DNA from: Metaclostridioides mangenotii
GTDB taxonomy: Bacteria; Bacillota; Clostridia; Peptostreptococcales; Peptostreptococcaceae
DNA: 64,000 nt
Reading direction: 5' to 3'
NCBI RefSeq assembly: GCF_017873185.1
Contig: NZ_JAGGJX010000003.1
Span: 176,480-240,479, forward strand
The position numbers were made by a program, and so were the translations under genes. Below the pieces are notes generated by a model. The model worked only from the letters and a program-made list of their open reading frames with translations. It searched no databases and had not been told where the DNA came from. Below, one piece after another: positions 44,279 to 53,504 of this stretch. Every line of letters begins with the position of its first letter. Within the stretch, counting starts at the first letter, position 1.

Positions 44279-45076
44279 ATGGTATACTATTTGATTTTTT
44301 TATCTATTTTACCTATATTAATGGGGATAGTGTGGATATATTCAACGAAAAAGTATTCGAAAGAATCTATAATTGCATCATCAAAGTTTTTTCTAATGGG
44401 AGTATTTTTAAGTGTAATTGTAATTTTCGCCGAAGAATTTTTATTGAATGTAAATAATTTTACTGGGTATTCAAATATTTTATATATATCTTTTGTAGTA
44501 GCTGGTTTTACTGAAGAGGGATTTAAGGCATTAGTATTGATACCTATACTCATTAAGAAAAAAGAGTTTGCTAAAAGAGTTGATGGGATAACTTATTCAG
44601 TGTATTTATCATTAGGATTTGCAACTGTAGAGAATTTGATTTACTTGCTTGCTGAAGACCATGATATTGTATTTCAAGTAGCTTTAAACAGAGCTTTTAT
44701 ATCAATACCAGCGCATATAATGTTTGCAATAGCTATGGGATACTATTTGTCAAAGTATAAGTTCTGTGACTCTAAAAAGAAGAAAAGAAAGTATTTAATT
44801 TTATCTGTTTTGGTTCCCATTCTTATGCACGGCACATTTGACTTTATTCTAATGATTCAGTACAGATGGGCTATAGTATTGTTTTTATTGTATGTTATTA
44901 TACTTTTAAAATTTAATTTAGAGAAGTTAGAAAAGTATATTGAAAACTCTAAGAAAATATTTAAAAGCAATATGAAGAAGCAAAGAAATATTCATATAAA
45001 AAAGAAAATGGATGAAAAAAGTATTAAAATTGAGAAGGAAAAATCAAAAATTTATGATGAATCTGAAAAGAAGTGA
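44279..45076 (+). CDS. prsW: PrsW-type intramembrane metalloprotease
   Basis: A 265-residue protein with seven to eight membrane helices. Active-site motifs: AGFTEEGFKAL (EExxK), RAFISIPAHIMFAIAMGYY (His) and PILMHGTFDFILM (HxxxD). PrsW performs site-1 cleavage of anti-sigma factors. The C-terminal ~45 residues are a highly charged Lys/Glu tail. AAAGGAAG precedes ATG by 3 nt. The prsW-cortex lytic enzyme neighbourhood is conserved in spore-formers. Confidence 0.92.
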   Translation: MVYYLIFLSILPILMGIVWIYSTKKYSKESIIASSKFFLMGVFLSVIVIFAEEFLLNVNNFTGYSNILYISFVVAGFTEEGFKALVLIPILIKKKEFAKRVDGITYSVYLSLGFATVENLIYLLAEDHDIVFQVALNRAFISIPAHIMFAIAMGYYLSKYKFCDSKKKKRKYLILSVLVPILMHGTFDFILMIQYRWAIVLFLLYVIILLKFNLEKLEKYIENSKKIFKSNMKKQRNIHIKKKMDEKSIKIEKEKSKIYDESEKK

Positions 45077-45194
45077 CTACTTTATAGTACATTATTGTAT
45101 CAATATTATATTATTGGTTTAATATTCTTTGAAAAAGAAGTATAATGTATATAGTTTGAAACGACAAAAGTAATAGTTTTAGGGAGATGTGCTT

Positions 45195-45734
45195 ATGAGT
45201 GAAAATGTAAAAAAAGAAATTTTTGAATGGATTAAGGTAATTATAACCGCCTTAATATTGGCATTTGTAATAACTAGATTTATCATACCGTCAAGAGTAC
45301 AGGGAGAATCAATGTTTCCAACTCTACATGAAAATGATTATTTGATAGTAAATAGAATGACATACAAATTTAGAGAGCCAGAGATGAAAGATATAATAGT
45401 ATTCAAATCAGAGATACTTCAAGATAACGGTAAGAGTAAAAAAGATTTAGTTAAGAGAGTTATTGGAGTTGAGGGAGATCATATAAAGATACAAGACTCA
45501 AATGTATATGTAAATGATAAATTATTGGATGAGAAAGCTTATATTCACGATAATTACACTAGCGGAGATATAGATATAACTGTACCAAAAGGCAAGATAT
45601 TTGCAATGGGAGACAATAGAGAGAGAAGTTTAGATAGTAGGGCTCAAGAAGTTGGTCTAGTAGATGAAGATTCTGTTATAGGTAAAGTTATGGTAAGACT
45701 TTATCCATTCGACCAAATAGGTGGAGTTGAGTAG
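45195..45734 (+). CDS. Signal peptidase I, copy 1
   Basis: A 179-residue type I (SipS-like) leader peptidase. One N-terminal helix (VIITALILAFVITRFIIP), catalytic Ser in QGESMFPTL, catalytic Lys in KRVIGVEGDHI, and box E MGDNRERSLDSR. It cleaves signal peptides of secreted proteins outside the membrane. ATG 45195 follows GGGAG by 9 nt. A tandem paralogue follows 70 nt downstream. Confidence 0.95.
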   Translation: MSENVKKEIFEWIKVIITALILAFVITRFIIPSRVQGESMFPTLHENDYLIVNRMTYKFREPEMKDIIVFKSEILQDNGKSKKDLVKRVIGVEGDHIKIQDSNVYVNDKLLDEKAYIHDNYTSGDIDITVPKGKIFAMGDNRERSLDSRAQEVGLVDEDSVIGKVMVRLYPFDQIGGVE

Positions 45735-45804
45735 TTATGAAGTTAGTCTTATCTGTTGTATATAGTATGAAACGACAAAAGTAATAGTTTTGGGAGATTT
45801 GTTT

Positions 45805-46344
45805 ATGAGTGAAAATATAAAAAAAGCGATCTTTGAATGGGTTAAGGTAATTATAACCGCCTTAATATTGGCATTTGTAATAACTATTTTTATCATACCA
45901 TCAAGAGTGTATGGAGTCTCAATGTTTCCAACTCTACACGAAAATGATTATTTGATAGTAAATAGAATGACATACAAATTTAGAGAGCCAGAGATGAAAG
46001 ATATAATAGTATTCAAATCAGAGATACTTAAAGATGATGGTAAGAGTAAAAAAGATTTAGTTAAGAGAGTTATTGGAGTTGAAGGAGATCATATAAAGAT
46101 ACAAGACTCAAATGTATATGTAAACGATAAATTATTAGATGAGAAAGTATATATTCATGATAATTACACTAGCGGAGACATAGACATAACTATACCAAAA
46201 GGCAAGCTATTTGCAATGGGAGACAATAGAGAGAGAAGTAAAGATAGTAGGGTTCAAGAAGTTGGACTTGTAGATGAAGATTCTGTTATCGGTAAAGTAA
46301 TGATAAGACTTTATCCATTTGATAAAATAGGTGGAGTTGAATAG
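45805..46344 (+). CDS. Signal peptidase I, copy 2
   Basis: A 179-residue paralogue over 90 percent identical to copy 1. It keeps Ser in GVSMFPTL, where copy 1 has GESMFPTL, Lys in KRVIGVEGD and MGDNRERSKDSR. The Glu-to-Val change next to the nucleophile could change preference. ATG 45805 is set by the duplicated ribosome site. A sugar-isomerase-like gene begins 2 nt after its stop. Confidence 0.94.
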   Translation: MSENIKKAIFEWVKVIITALILAFVITIFIIPSRVYGVSMFPTLHENDYLIVNRMTYKFREPEMKDIIVFKSEILKDDGKSKKDLVKRVIGVEGDHIKIQDSNVYVNDKLLDEKVYIHDNYTSGDIDITIPKGKLFAMGDNRERSKDSRVQEVGLVDEDSVIGKVMIRLYPFDKIGGVE

Positions 46345-46346
46345 CT

Positions 46347-47093
46347 ATGAAGTTGGGTATATCGTCACTTGTACAAGATATTGACTTTGCACTAAATTTC
46401 TGTGAAAAATACAGTAAAATAAATCACTTAGAGGTTGGTGTAGATTGCATTGAAGATTGTAAAAAATTATATACGTATATAGATAGAATATATAATTTAG
46501 GTTTATCCATAGGTATTCATTTGCCTATGGAATTAAACGCTTGTGAAGAAGTTGAGTATATAAGAAGATCGTGGATACATTTTTTACATAATGTAGATAG
46601 AGAATTAAAAGATTTAGATATAGAATACTACAACCTACATTTAGGATATGCAATTACGGGTAGGTTGGGAAAAAATAAAATCAAATTTTTAGAGAACTGT
46701 ATCGATTTTTTAGATAATTTAAATATAGACTCAAAAATAACATTAGAAAATACATATTCAAAAGGTGGAGATATATCAAATATAGGTACTACTAGCATTG
46801 ATTTTGAATATATATTTAAAGGAATAAAAAAAAGTGGAGTATTTTTTTGCTTTGATACCGGACATAATTTAATAAATGAAAGCGATTATATTGAAAAATT
46901 AGAAAAAAATATTAAGCTTATCCATCTAAGCGACAATGATGGAGTAGATGATCTGCATATAGGGATAGGTAAAGGTTTGCTTAGTGATAAGGATATAAAA
47001 AAATCAATAGAAGTTGATCCAGAATATTTGATCTTAGAAGTACGAAAAGAAGATTTAATATATACTATGGAGAGAATACACTGTTTTATTTAG
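46347..47093 (+). CDS. Sugar phosphate isomerase/epimerase-like TIM-barrel protein
   Basis: A 248-residue AP-endonuclease-2-fold protein. IGIHLPMELNACEE, ITLENTYSKGG (metal-binding Glu), FCFDTGHNL (Asp/His) and LIHLSDNDGVDDLHIGIGKG (His, Asp, His) are the metal ligands. Such proteins isomerise sugars or are of unknown role. It starts 2 nt after the second signal peptidase and is likely co-transcribed. No clear ribosome site; coupling is probable. Confidence 0.85.
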   Translation: MKLGISSLVQDIDFALNFCEKYSKINHLEVGVDCIEDCKKLYTYIDRIYNLGLSIGIHLPMELNACEEVEYIRRSWIHFLHNVDRELKDLDIEYYNLHLGYAITGRLGKNKIKFLENCIDFLDNLNIDSKITLENTYSKGGDISNIGTTSIDFEYIFKGIKKSGVFFCFDTGHNLINESDYIEKLEKNIKLIHLSDNDGVDDLHIGIGKGLLSDKDIKKSIEVDPEYLILEVRKEDLIYTMERIHCFI

Positions 47094-47160
47094 TTTAGAG
47101 TGGATTCTCTTTATAATGTGATTTATTTGATATCCAATATTAAAGAAAGGATTTGTTTTA

Positions 47161-48831
47161 ATGAAATTAATAACACTGAATATTGATGGAAATGAAAAAC
47201 AATACAACTTAGAAGAAAATAATTTGGGTATACCACTTAAAGAGATCGCAAAGGATTTTGAAGATAAACACAAAGGCAAGATATGTATTGCAAGTGTAGA
47301 CAATAAACTTAGAGAGCTAAACTACAACGTGTTTGATGACTGCAAAATAAAGTTTATAGATACTACTGAGGAAGATGGAAAAAGAGTCTATTTTAGAGCG
47401 TTATCATTTATACTTGTTATGGCTTGCAAAGAATTATTTGGTGATGGAAAAGTAGTCATAGAGCATTCTCTATCAAAAGGGCTGTACTGTGAAGTTCACA
47501 TTGGTAGGGATTTAAATGAAGTTGACTTAGAAAATATAAAGAGAGCAATGCAAGAAAAAATAGATAAAAACTACGAGATAGAAAAAGTTGAGATGTCTAG
47601 AGATGAAGCAATAGAGATATTTAATGAAAATAAACTTTACTCAAAAGCAGAACTTCTGAAATATAAGGATTACGATAGCACTACTGTGTACAAATGTGGA
47701 GATTATATAGATCATTACTATGGCTATATGCTGCCATCAACTGGGGATGTATCTATATTTAATGTAGAGCTTCACAATAAAGGGCTTATATTATTTGGAC
47801 CTAATAAAAATGACAAGACTGTGCCAACAAAGTATGTATCGCAGCCGAAGCTAGCAAATATTTACTATGAAACAGAGCAGTGGTCGAAGCTCTTAGGAAT
47901 AGATAAAGTAGTATCTTTAAATAGGATAGTTGAAAACAATGAGTACGGTGATGTAATTAGAACGGTTGAAGCGCTCCATGAAAAGAAGCTCGCTCAAATT
48001 GCAGATGAGATAAGTAAATACAACAAGAGAATAATACTTATAGCAGCTCCCTCGTCTTCTGGAAAAACTAGTTTTGCAAATAGACTTTCTATACATTTGA
48101 GGGTAAATAACCTAAACCCTATATCTATATCACTTGATAACTATTTTGTAGATAGGGAATTTACACCTTTAGATGAATTAGGAAACTTTGATTTTGAGTC
48201 TATATATGCAATTGACTTAGATAAGTTCAACTCAGATCTAAAGAAACTATTAGACGGAGAGGAAATACAGGAGATAAAGTTCGATTTTAAGACAGGAAAA
48301 AGAGTAGAGACAAATAAAACTATACAAATAGATAAAAACCAGCCGATCATTTTAGAAGGAATACACGGATTAAATCCCATGTTGACAGAGTCTATAGATG
48401 ATGATGAAAAATTTAAGATATATTTAAGTGCTCTAACGCAGTTGAACTTAGATAACCACAACAGAATTCCTACTACGGACTTGAGACTGATAAGGAGAAT
48501 AGTCAGAGACCATAATTTTAGAGGCTACAGCGCAGAAAAGACTATACTTCAATGGGAATCGGTGAGAAGGGGAGAGAAGAAGAATATTTTCCCTTACCAA
48601 GAGGAAGCAGATATTATTTTTAATTCAGCATGTGTTTATGAGCTGTCGATTTTAAAAGGTTATGTAAAACCGTTATTAGAAGAAATAGAAACTTCGAGTG
48701 AAGCCTATATAGAATCTAATAGATTACTTAATTTTTTACAGTATTTTGTTGAACTTGAGGATATATCAGATATTCCTTCAACTTCAATACTTAGAGAGTT
48801 TATAGGCGGAAGTAAAATAGTAGAAGAATAG
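47161..48831 (+). CDS. Chimeric nucleoside (uridine) kinase with TGS and tRNA-synthetase SAD-like domains
   Basis: A 556-residue three-domain protein. Residues ~1-60 are a TGS-like ubiquitin fold (LITLNIDGNEKQYNLEENNLGIPLKEIA), ~70-260 resemble the second additional domain of threonyl/alanyl-tRNA synthetases (VVIEHSLSKGLYCEV), and ~285-480 form a uridine kinase/phosphoribulokinase domain with Walker A AAPSSSGKTSF and ISLDNYFVDRE. This fusion is standard in Firmicutes and is annotated as nucleoside kinase. AAAGGA ribosome site. Confidence 0.93.
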   Translation: MKLITLNIDGNEKQYNLEENNLGIPLKEIAKDFEDKHKGKICIASVDNKLRELNYNVFDDCKIKFIDTTEEDGKRVYFRALSFILVMACKELFGDGKVVIEHSLSKGLYCEVHIGRDLNEVDLENIKRAMQEKIDKNYEIEKVEMSRDEAIEIFNENKLYSKAELLKYKDYDSTTVYKCGDYIDHYYGYMLPSTGDVSIFNVELHNKGLILFGPNKNDKTVPTKYVSQPKLANIYYETEQWSKLLGIDKVVSLNRIVENNEYGDVIRTVEALHEKKLAQIADEISKYNKRIILIAAPSSSGKTSFANRLSIHLRVNNLNPISISLDNYFVDREFTPLDELGNFDFESIYAIDLDKFNSDLKKLLDGEEIQEIKFDFKTGKRVETNKTIQIDKNQPIILEGIHGLNPMLTESIDDDEKFKIYLSALTQLNLDNHNRIPTTDLRLIRRIVRDHNFRGYSAEKTILQWESVRRGEKKNIFPYQEEADIIFNSACVYELSILKGYVKPLLEEIETSSEAYIESNRLLNFLQYFVELEDISDIPSTSILREFIGGSKIVEE

Positions 48832-48863
48832 AGATCTATCTTTTTAGATTTTTAAAACTTTAT

Positions 48864-48946
48864 AGAGCGGTTGATTGTTTGTATTTGCATAGCAAATGTT
48901 AAGTGAGAAACTTAAACCTCACTACAGATGATCAATCGCTTTTGTT
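48864..48946 (+). terminator. Large terminator after the nucleoside kinase
   Basis: AGCGGTTGATTGT pairs with GATCAATCGCT and TTTT follows. Two smaller inner hairpins (ATTTGCATAGCAAAT and AAGTGAG...CTCACT) are enclosed. Confidence 0.8.
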
Positions 48947-49051
48947 GTCTACTATATTTAGAGGGAAATATAAAGAGATATTTAGATAAAGGGTATTTAT
49001 TTAAGTGAATTGATAAAAAATACTATAACTAAGACAAGTCGAGGTGTATAT

Positions 49052-49972
49052 ATGGAAAAAATTTTAAAAGACATAATTGAGAAAAATAGAAAATATACAG
49101 AGTTTGGATATGTTGCAGACTATATACCTGAGCTTAAAAAAGCATGTAAAGGAGATTTAGGTATCTGTATTATAGATAAAGATAACAATATCTACACAGC
49201 CGGAGATGTAGATAAAAAATTTACTATTCAAAGTATATCAAAGCCTATACTTCTGTCTATGATTTTAATGGAAAACAAATATGAATATGTAAATACCAAA
49301 GTTGGATTTGAGCCAAGTGAGAATCCATTTAACTCAATAGTTAGCATTGGAAATGAAATTAAAAAGCCATCCAATCCAATGATAAATTCAGGCGCTATAG
49401 TCATAACTTCAATGATAAAGGGAAATAGCTATGAAGAGAAAGAAAAAAGGATGTTAGACTACTTCAGAAAATTTGCTGGAAATGAATCTTTGGATATCAA
49501 TCAAGAAGTATATAAATCTGAAAAGCTTACAGGAGATAGAAATAGAGCAATGGCATATCTACTTAAAAGCAGTGGATTTATAGATGGAGATATTGATGAG
49601 ATACTGGATCTTTATTTTAAACAATGTTCTATAGAAGCAGATATAAAGGATCTAGCTAAGATGGGTTTGAATTTGTCAACTGATGGGTACAAACATGGAG
49701 ATGAAGAGTGTTTAATAAGTAAGGAAGTAGCCAAAGCTGTTAAAACAGTTATGTTTACATGTGGTATGTACGATGGATCAGGGGAGTTTGCAATTAAAAC
49801 TGGAATTCCAGCAAAATCAGGTGTTGGCGGTGGTATTATGGCATCTGTTCCATGTAAAATAGGGATAGGCGTTTATGGCCCATCTCTTAATGACAAGGGT
49901 AATAGTGTAGCTGGGATAAAAGTATTAGAAGATTTATCTAAAGAATTAGATTTAGGGATATTTAAAAACTAG
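49052..49972 (+). CDS. glsA: Glutaminase
   Basis: A 306-residue serine-dependent glutaminase hydrolysing Gln to Glu and ammonia. FTIQSISKPILLSMI holds the SxxK catalytic pair, NPFNSIVSIGNEIKKPSNPMINSGAI the substrate loop with Asn, and KSGVGGGIMASVP the C-terminal motif. ATG 49052 follows GAGGTG; 14 upstream codons are excluded. Length is as in YbgJ/GlsA. Confidence 0.95.
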   Translation: MEKILKDIIEKNRKYTEFGYVADYIPELKKACKGDLGICIIDKDNNIYTAGDVDKKFTIQSISKPILLSMILMENKYEYVNTKVGFEPSENPFNSIVSIGNEIKKPSNPMINSGAIVITSMIKGNSYEEKEKRMLDYFRKFAGNESLDINQEVYKSEKLTGDRNRAMAYLLKSSGFIDGDIDEILDLYFKQCSIEADIKDLAKMGLNLSTDGYKHGDEECLISKEVAKAVKTVMFTCGMYDGSGEFAIKTGIPAKSGVGGGIMASVPCKIGIGVYGPSLNDKGNSVAGIKVLEDLSKELDLGIFKN

Positions 49973-50066
49973 AAAGATTTACAAATAGATATATCTATAA
50001 ATTCATAAAGTATATTATTACAGATGTTAAAACTTCAAATAAAAAATAAGATAAGTAGGTGTAGTT

Positions 50067-50903
50067 ATGTTTTATATAGGACCACATATTTCAATAGCAA
50101 AAGGATTTAAAAAGGCAGCTGAAACTGCTGTAGACATAGATGCAAATACATTTCAATTTTTTAGTAGAAATCCAAGAGGAGGTAACGCTAAAAAGTTTGA
50201 TGAAAAAGATATAAGTGAGTTTCAAAAGATTAGAAAGGAACATAACTTTGGACCTATTCTAGCGCATGCCCCTTATACTATGAATTTAGCAGGAGTTAAA
50301 GATGAAGTTTACGAATTTGCAAATATAGTAATTAAAAAAGACATAGAGAGAATGGATTCGTTAGGAATAGAGTATATGTGTTTTCATCCGGGAAGTCACG
50401 TGGGATCAGGTGTTGAGGCTGGGATAGAAAAGATAGTTAAAGCACTTAACTTAGCTCTGACAGGAGAAGAAAATATTACAATACTGCTTGAAACGATGGC
50501 TGGAAAAGGAACTGAAATAGGGACATGCTTTGAACAAATCAAAGAGATTATAGATCGAGTTGAACGCAACGAAAAATTAGGTGTATGTTTAGATACTTGC
50601 CATATATTCTCAGCGGGTTACGATATAGTAAATGATTTAGATGGTGTTATTGACGAATTCGATAGAGTTATAGGCTTAGATAGACTGAAGACTATACACT
50701 TTAACGATAGCATGATGCCTTTTGGAAGTAAAAAAGATAGACACGCCCCTATAGGAGAAGGAGAAATTGGAATAGATGCTTTTATAAATATTTTAGAGCA
50801 TCCAAAACTAAAAGGTATACCTCTGTTTTTAGAGACTCCTTTTGATGATGAAGGGCATAAAAGTGAGATAAAGATGATCAAGGGATTGATAGAAGCGAAG
50901 TAA
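50067..50903 (+). CDS. nfo: Endonuclease IV (AP endonuclease)
   Basis: A 278-residue zinc-dependent DNA repair enzyme cutting 5' of abasic sites. [73 protein letters not shown] and [25 protein letters not shown] hold the metal ligands. Complete length. Ribosome site TAGGTG is modest. Confidence 0.96.
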   Translation: MFYIGPHISIAKGFKKAAETAVDIDANTFQFFSRNPRGGNAKKFDEKDISEFQKIRKEHNFGPILAHAPYTMNLAGVKDEVYEFANIVIKKDIERMDSLGIEYMCFHPGSHVGSGVEAGIEKIVKALNLALTGEENITILLETMAGKGTEIGTCFEQIKEIIDRVERNEKLGVCLDTCHIFSAGYDIVNDLDGVIDEFDRVIGLDRLKTIHFNDSMMPFGSKKDRHAPIGEGEIGIDAFINILEHPKLKGIPLFLETPFDDEGHKSEIKMIKGLIEAK

Positions 50904-51008
50904 AATATTATTTAGGTATACTTAAATTCACTAAAATATCTGAAAATAAAGAATAGAGTTCTATTTTGCTGTATAATATACATTAATAAAACTTTGTGGG
51001 GGTGTATC

Positions 51009-52007
51009 ATGAGAAATTTAGGAAATACTGATATAAAGATTAAAAGAATAGGGTTTGGGGGACTTCCTATACAAAGAATCAATCAAGAAGAGACTAATGA
51101 TGTTATAAATGAAATAGAAAAATACGGTATAAATTTTATTGATAGTGCTAGAGGATACACAATTAGTGAAGAGGCAATAGGAAATGCAATTGAAGGAAGA
51201 AGAGATAAGTTTTTTATAGCAACAAAGAGCATGGCTAGAGACTACGAAGGTATGAAAAAAGATATAGAAATAAGTTTGAAAAACTTTAAAACTGATTTTA
51301 TAGATTTATATCAATTACACAATGTAAAAGCAGAAGAATACGATAAGATTTTTGAAGAAAATATGGCCTATAAAGCACTTTTAGAAGCAAAAGAAGAGGG
51401 CAAGATAAGATATATAGGTATAACTAGTCATAGCTTAGAGACAATAGGAAAAGCAATAGGTACGGATTATTTTGCTACAGTGCAATTCCCTTACAATATG
51501 GTGGAGATTCAAGCGGATGAAGTTCTTAAAAAAGCTCATGAAAAGGGAATAGGAACAATAGTAATGAAGCCATTGGCTGGTGGAAATTTGGATGATGCTG
51601 AACTGGCACTTAAGTACATAATGTCTAGAGACCACATTGATGTTGCAATACCAGGTATGGATAAAGTTGAGCAAGTAGGTGAAAATATTAAAGCTGCGGA
51701 TAATCACAAATTAACAGACGAAGATGTTAATAATATTGAAGAAATTAGAACTACATTAGGAAATAAATTTTGTAGAAGATGTGAGTACTGTATGCCTTGT
51801 ACAGTGGGAATCAATATTCCGACAAATTTCTTATTTGAAGGTTATTACACAAGATATAATTTAAAGGATTGGGCGACTGGGAGGTACGAAAGCCAGGAAG
51901 TTAAGCCATCTGCTTGTATAGAATGTGGAGTCTGTCAAAGCAGATGTCCATATGATTTACCGATTATAGATATGTTAAAAAATGTAGGAGAAAAACTTGA
52001 AAAATAA
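51009..52007 (+). CDS. Aldo/keto reductase with C-terminal 4Fe-4S domain (short form)
   Basis: A 332-residue paralogue of the enzyme at 9305. Barrel motifs: IGFGGLPIQRI, INFIDSARGYTISEE, IDLYQLHNV and VMKPLAGGNLDDAELALKY. The C-terminal clusters are CRRCEYCMPCTVGINIP and CIECGVCQSRCPYDLPI. The catalytic Tyr is in the RGYT context where the paralogue has YPYHG. ATG 51009 follows GGGGGTG. A hairpin CCCTATTTCT/AGAAATAGGG (52034-52084) after the stop overlaps the 3' end of the convergent rusA. Confidence 0.92.
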   Translation: MRNLGNTDIKIKRIGFGGLPIQRINQEETNDVINEIEKYGINFIDSARGYTISEEAIGNAIEGRRDKFFIATKSMARDYEGMKKDIEISLKNFKTDFIDLYQLHNVKAEEYDKIFEENMAYKALLEAKEEGKIRYIGITSHSLETIGKAIGTDYFATVQFPYNMVEIQADEVLKKAHEKGIGTIVMKPLAGGNLDDAELALKYIMSRDHIDVAIPGMDKVEQVGENIKAADNHKLTDEDVNNIEEIRTTLGNKFCRRCEYCMPCTVGINIPTNFLFEGYYTRYNLKDWATGRYESQEVKPSACIECGVCQSRCPYDLPIIDMLKNVGEKLEK

Positions 52008-52037
52008 TAAGTTAAATAAAATAACAGGACAAATGCC

Positions 52038-52451
52038 CTATTTCTTAGTTATGTTGTAACTTACATCATACTTAGAAATAGGGTAAAGTTCTATCTCAAC
52101 GCGCGGATTTTCCTTATCTATAAAATCAAACATCAATACTGGCTTTAATTGTTTATCATTTTTTATAATACCGCTTTTTTCAATTCCATCGCATATACTT
52201 TTCGGATAGTTGTGTAGATCTCCCATTCGTTTATCAGGAAAATACAATTTCAGTACAGTAATAATATTTTCTTCAATTGTTTCTCCTTGATATTCTTTGT
52301 TTATATATCCAGCAATCATATTTTCATAAGCTAAATATCTAGAATGTTTACCTTTGGAAGGCATCCATGCTTGTCCATTTACATTTTGTAATTTAAAGTT
52401 GGATTTACTTATAGGTCTTCCAGGAATAGTTATTTTTATCAAATTTATCAC
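52038..52451 (-). CDS. RusA family Holliday-junction resolvase
   Basis: A 137-residue protein. FTIPGRPISKSNFKLQ-type N-terminus (ITIPGRPISKSNFKLQ) and the active-site block MGDLHNYPKSICDGIEKSGIIKNDKQL (Asp, Asp, Lys) match RusA, although the typical DxDN becomes GDLHN. RusA usually rides on prophages, but no prophage surrounds it. AAGGTG precedes ATG. Another RusA fragment lies at 59029. Confidence 0.85.
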   Translation of the reverse strand: MINLIKITIPGRPISKSNFKLQNVNGQAWMPSKGKHSRYLAYENMIAGYINKEYQGETIEENIITVLKLYFPDKRMGDLHNYPKSICDGIEKSGIIKNDKQLKPVLMFDFIDKENPRVEIELYPISKYDVSYNITKK

Positions 52452-52517
52452 CTTCCTATGCTATATTTATTATAGTGGTGAAGTTAATAAAAATCAAATT
52501 TATATAGGGGTAGTGTA

Positions 52518-53414
52518 ATGAATAGTGAGAGACTTAAATCTATATGTAACTCTATAGGTATAAAAACTGTTGGAGTTGCGGGAGTTGATAAAAGCGAAAA
52601 CCTTAAAGAATTGCTTGAATACAGAGCATTTAACAATTTAAATACAGGTCTTGAAGAACCTGATATATTAAAGAGAATAGATCCAAAGCTTATAATGGAA
52701 GATGCAAAATCTATAATAGTTTGCGCTTTTCCCTACTATGCTGGGGAATTTGAGAATTCAAATATATCGAAGTACTGTTATGGTTTAGACTACCATATAG
52801 TAGTAAGAAATATGTTAAATAATTTATGTGAATTAATAAATGATGAAGTTGAAAATTTTGAATACAAGGTATTTGCTGATAATGGACCACTTGTTGATAG
52901 ATATTTAGCCTATCTTTCTGGGATAGGTTATTATGGTATAAACAATAGTATTATAACTGATGAATTTGGGTCCTATGTGTTTATTGGTTACATTGTAAAT
53001 AATTTTGAATTTGCTGTAGATAAGCCTTTGCTGAAAACTTGTATTAATTGTGGAAAATGCGTTAAATATTGTCCGGGAAATGTTATATTAGGAAATTATA
53101 AGATAAATCCAACTAAGTGTTTATCTTATATTACACAAAAAAAAGGGAATTTGTCAGAAGAAGAACAGAATATATTAAAAAATAGTGACAAAGTATTCGG
53201 TTGTGATATTTGCCAAGAAGTATGCCCACACAATAAAGATATAAAGAAGACAAATATCGAAGAATTTAATAATAATTTATTAGTAAATTTAAATCGAAGT
53301 GATATAAGTGAACTTTCCAATAGGGAATTTAAAAGAAAGTATGGGGATAGAGCATTTAGCTGGAGAGGCAAAGGAATAATAATTAGAAATATGGATATTT
53401 TATCAGATGAATAA
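52518..53414 (+). CDS. Epoxyqueuosine reductase-like 4Fe-4S protein (QueG family)
   Basis: A 298-residue protein. An N-terminal DUF1730-type domain is followed by two ferredoxin-type clusters, CINCGKCVKYCPGNVI and CDICQEVCPHNKD. QueG reduces epoxyqueuosine in tRNA with cobalamin. The conserved catalytic Asp lies in FADNGPLVDRYLA-type context (KVFADNGPLVDR). It lacks the C-terminal HEAT repeats of E. coli QueG (~380 aa), as usual in clostridia. Confidence 0.88.
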   Translation: MNSERLKSICNSIGIKTVGVAGVDKSENLKELLEYRAFNNLNTGLEEPDILKRIDPKLIMEDAKSIIVCAFPYYAGEFENSNISKYCYGLDYHIVVRNMLNNLCELINDEVENFEYKVFADNGPLVDRYLAYLSGIGYYGINNSIITDEFGSYVFIGYIVNNFEFAVDKPLLKTCINCGKCVKYCPGNVILGNYKINPTKCLSYITQKKGNLSEEEQNILKNSDKVFGCDICQEVCPHNKDIKKTNIEEFNNNLLVNLNRSDISELSNREFKRKYGDRAFSWRGKGIIIRNMDILSDE

Positions 53415-53504
53415 CTTATAGAGAAACTTAATGCCTTCTATTAGCTTAACATTTATATGTTAAAAAACATAACATATTAGAGAAGCAAATAGGGAGGTTG
53501 GTTT

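Larger units (their letters stand above)
45147..46344 (+). repeat. Tandem duplication of a ~590-bp signal peptidase unit
   Basis: Copy 1 (45147-45734) and copy 2 (45758-46344) are nearly identical, including the leader GTATATAG, GAAACGACAAAAGTAATAG and the ribosome site. Offset is about 610 bp. The copies differ mainly in a few codons such as Arg/Ile and Glu/Val around the catalytic serine. Confidence 0.95.
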
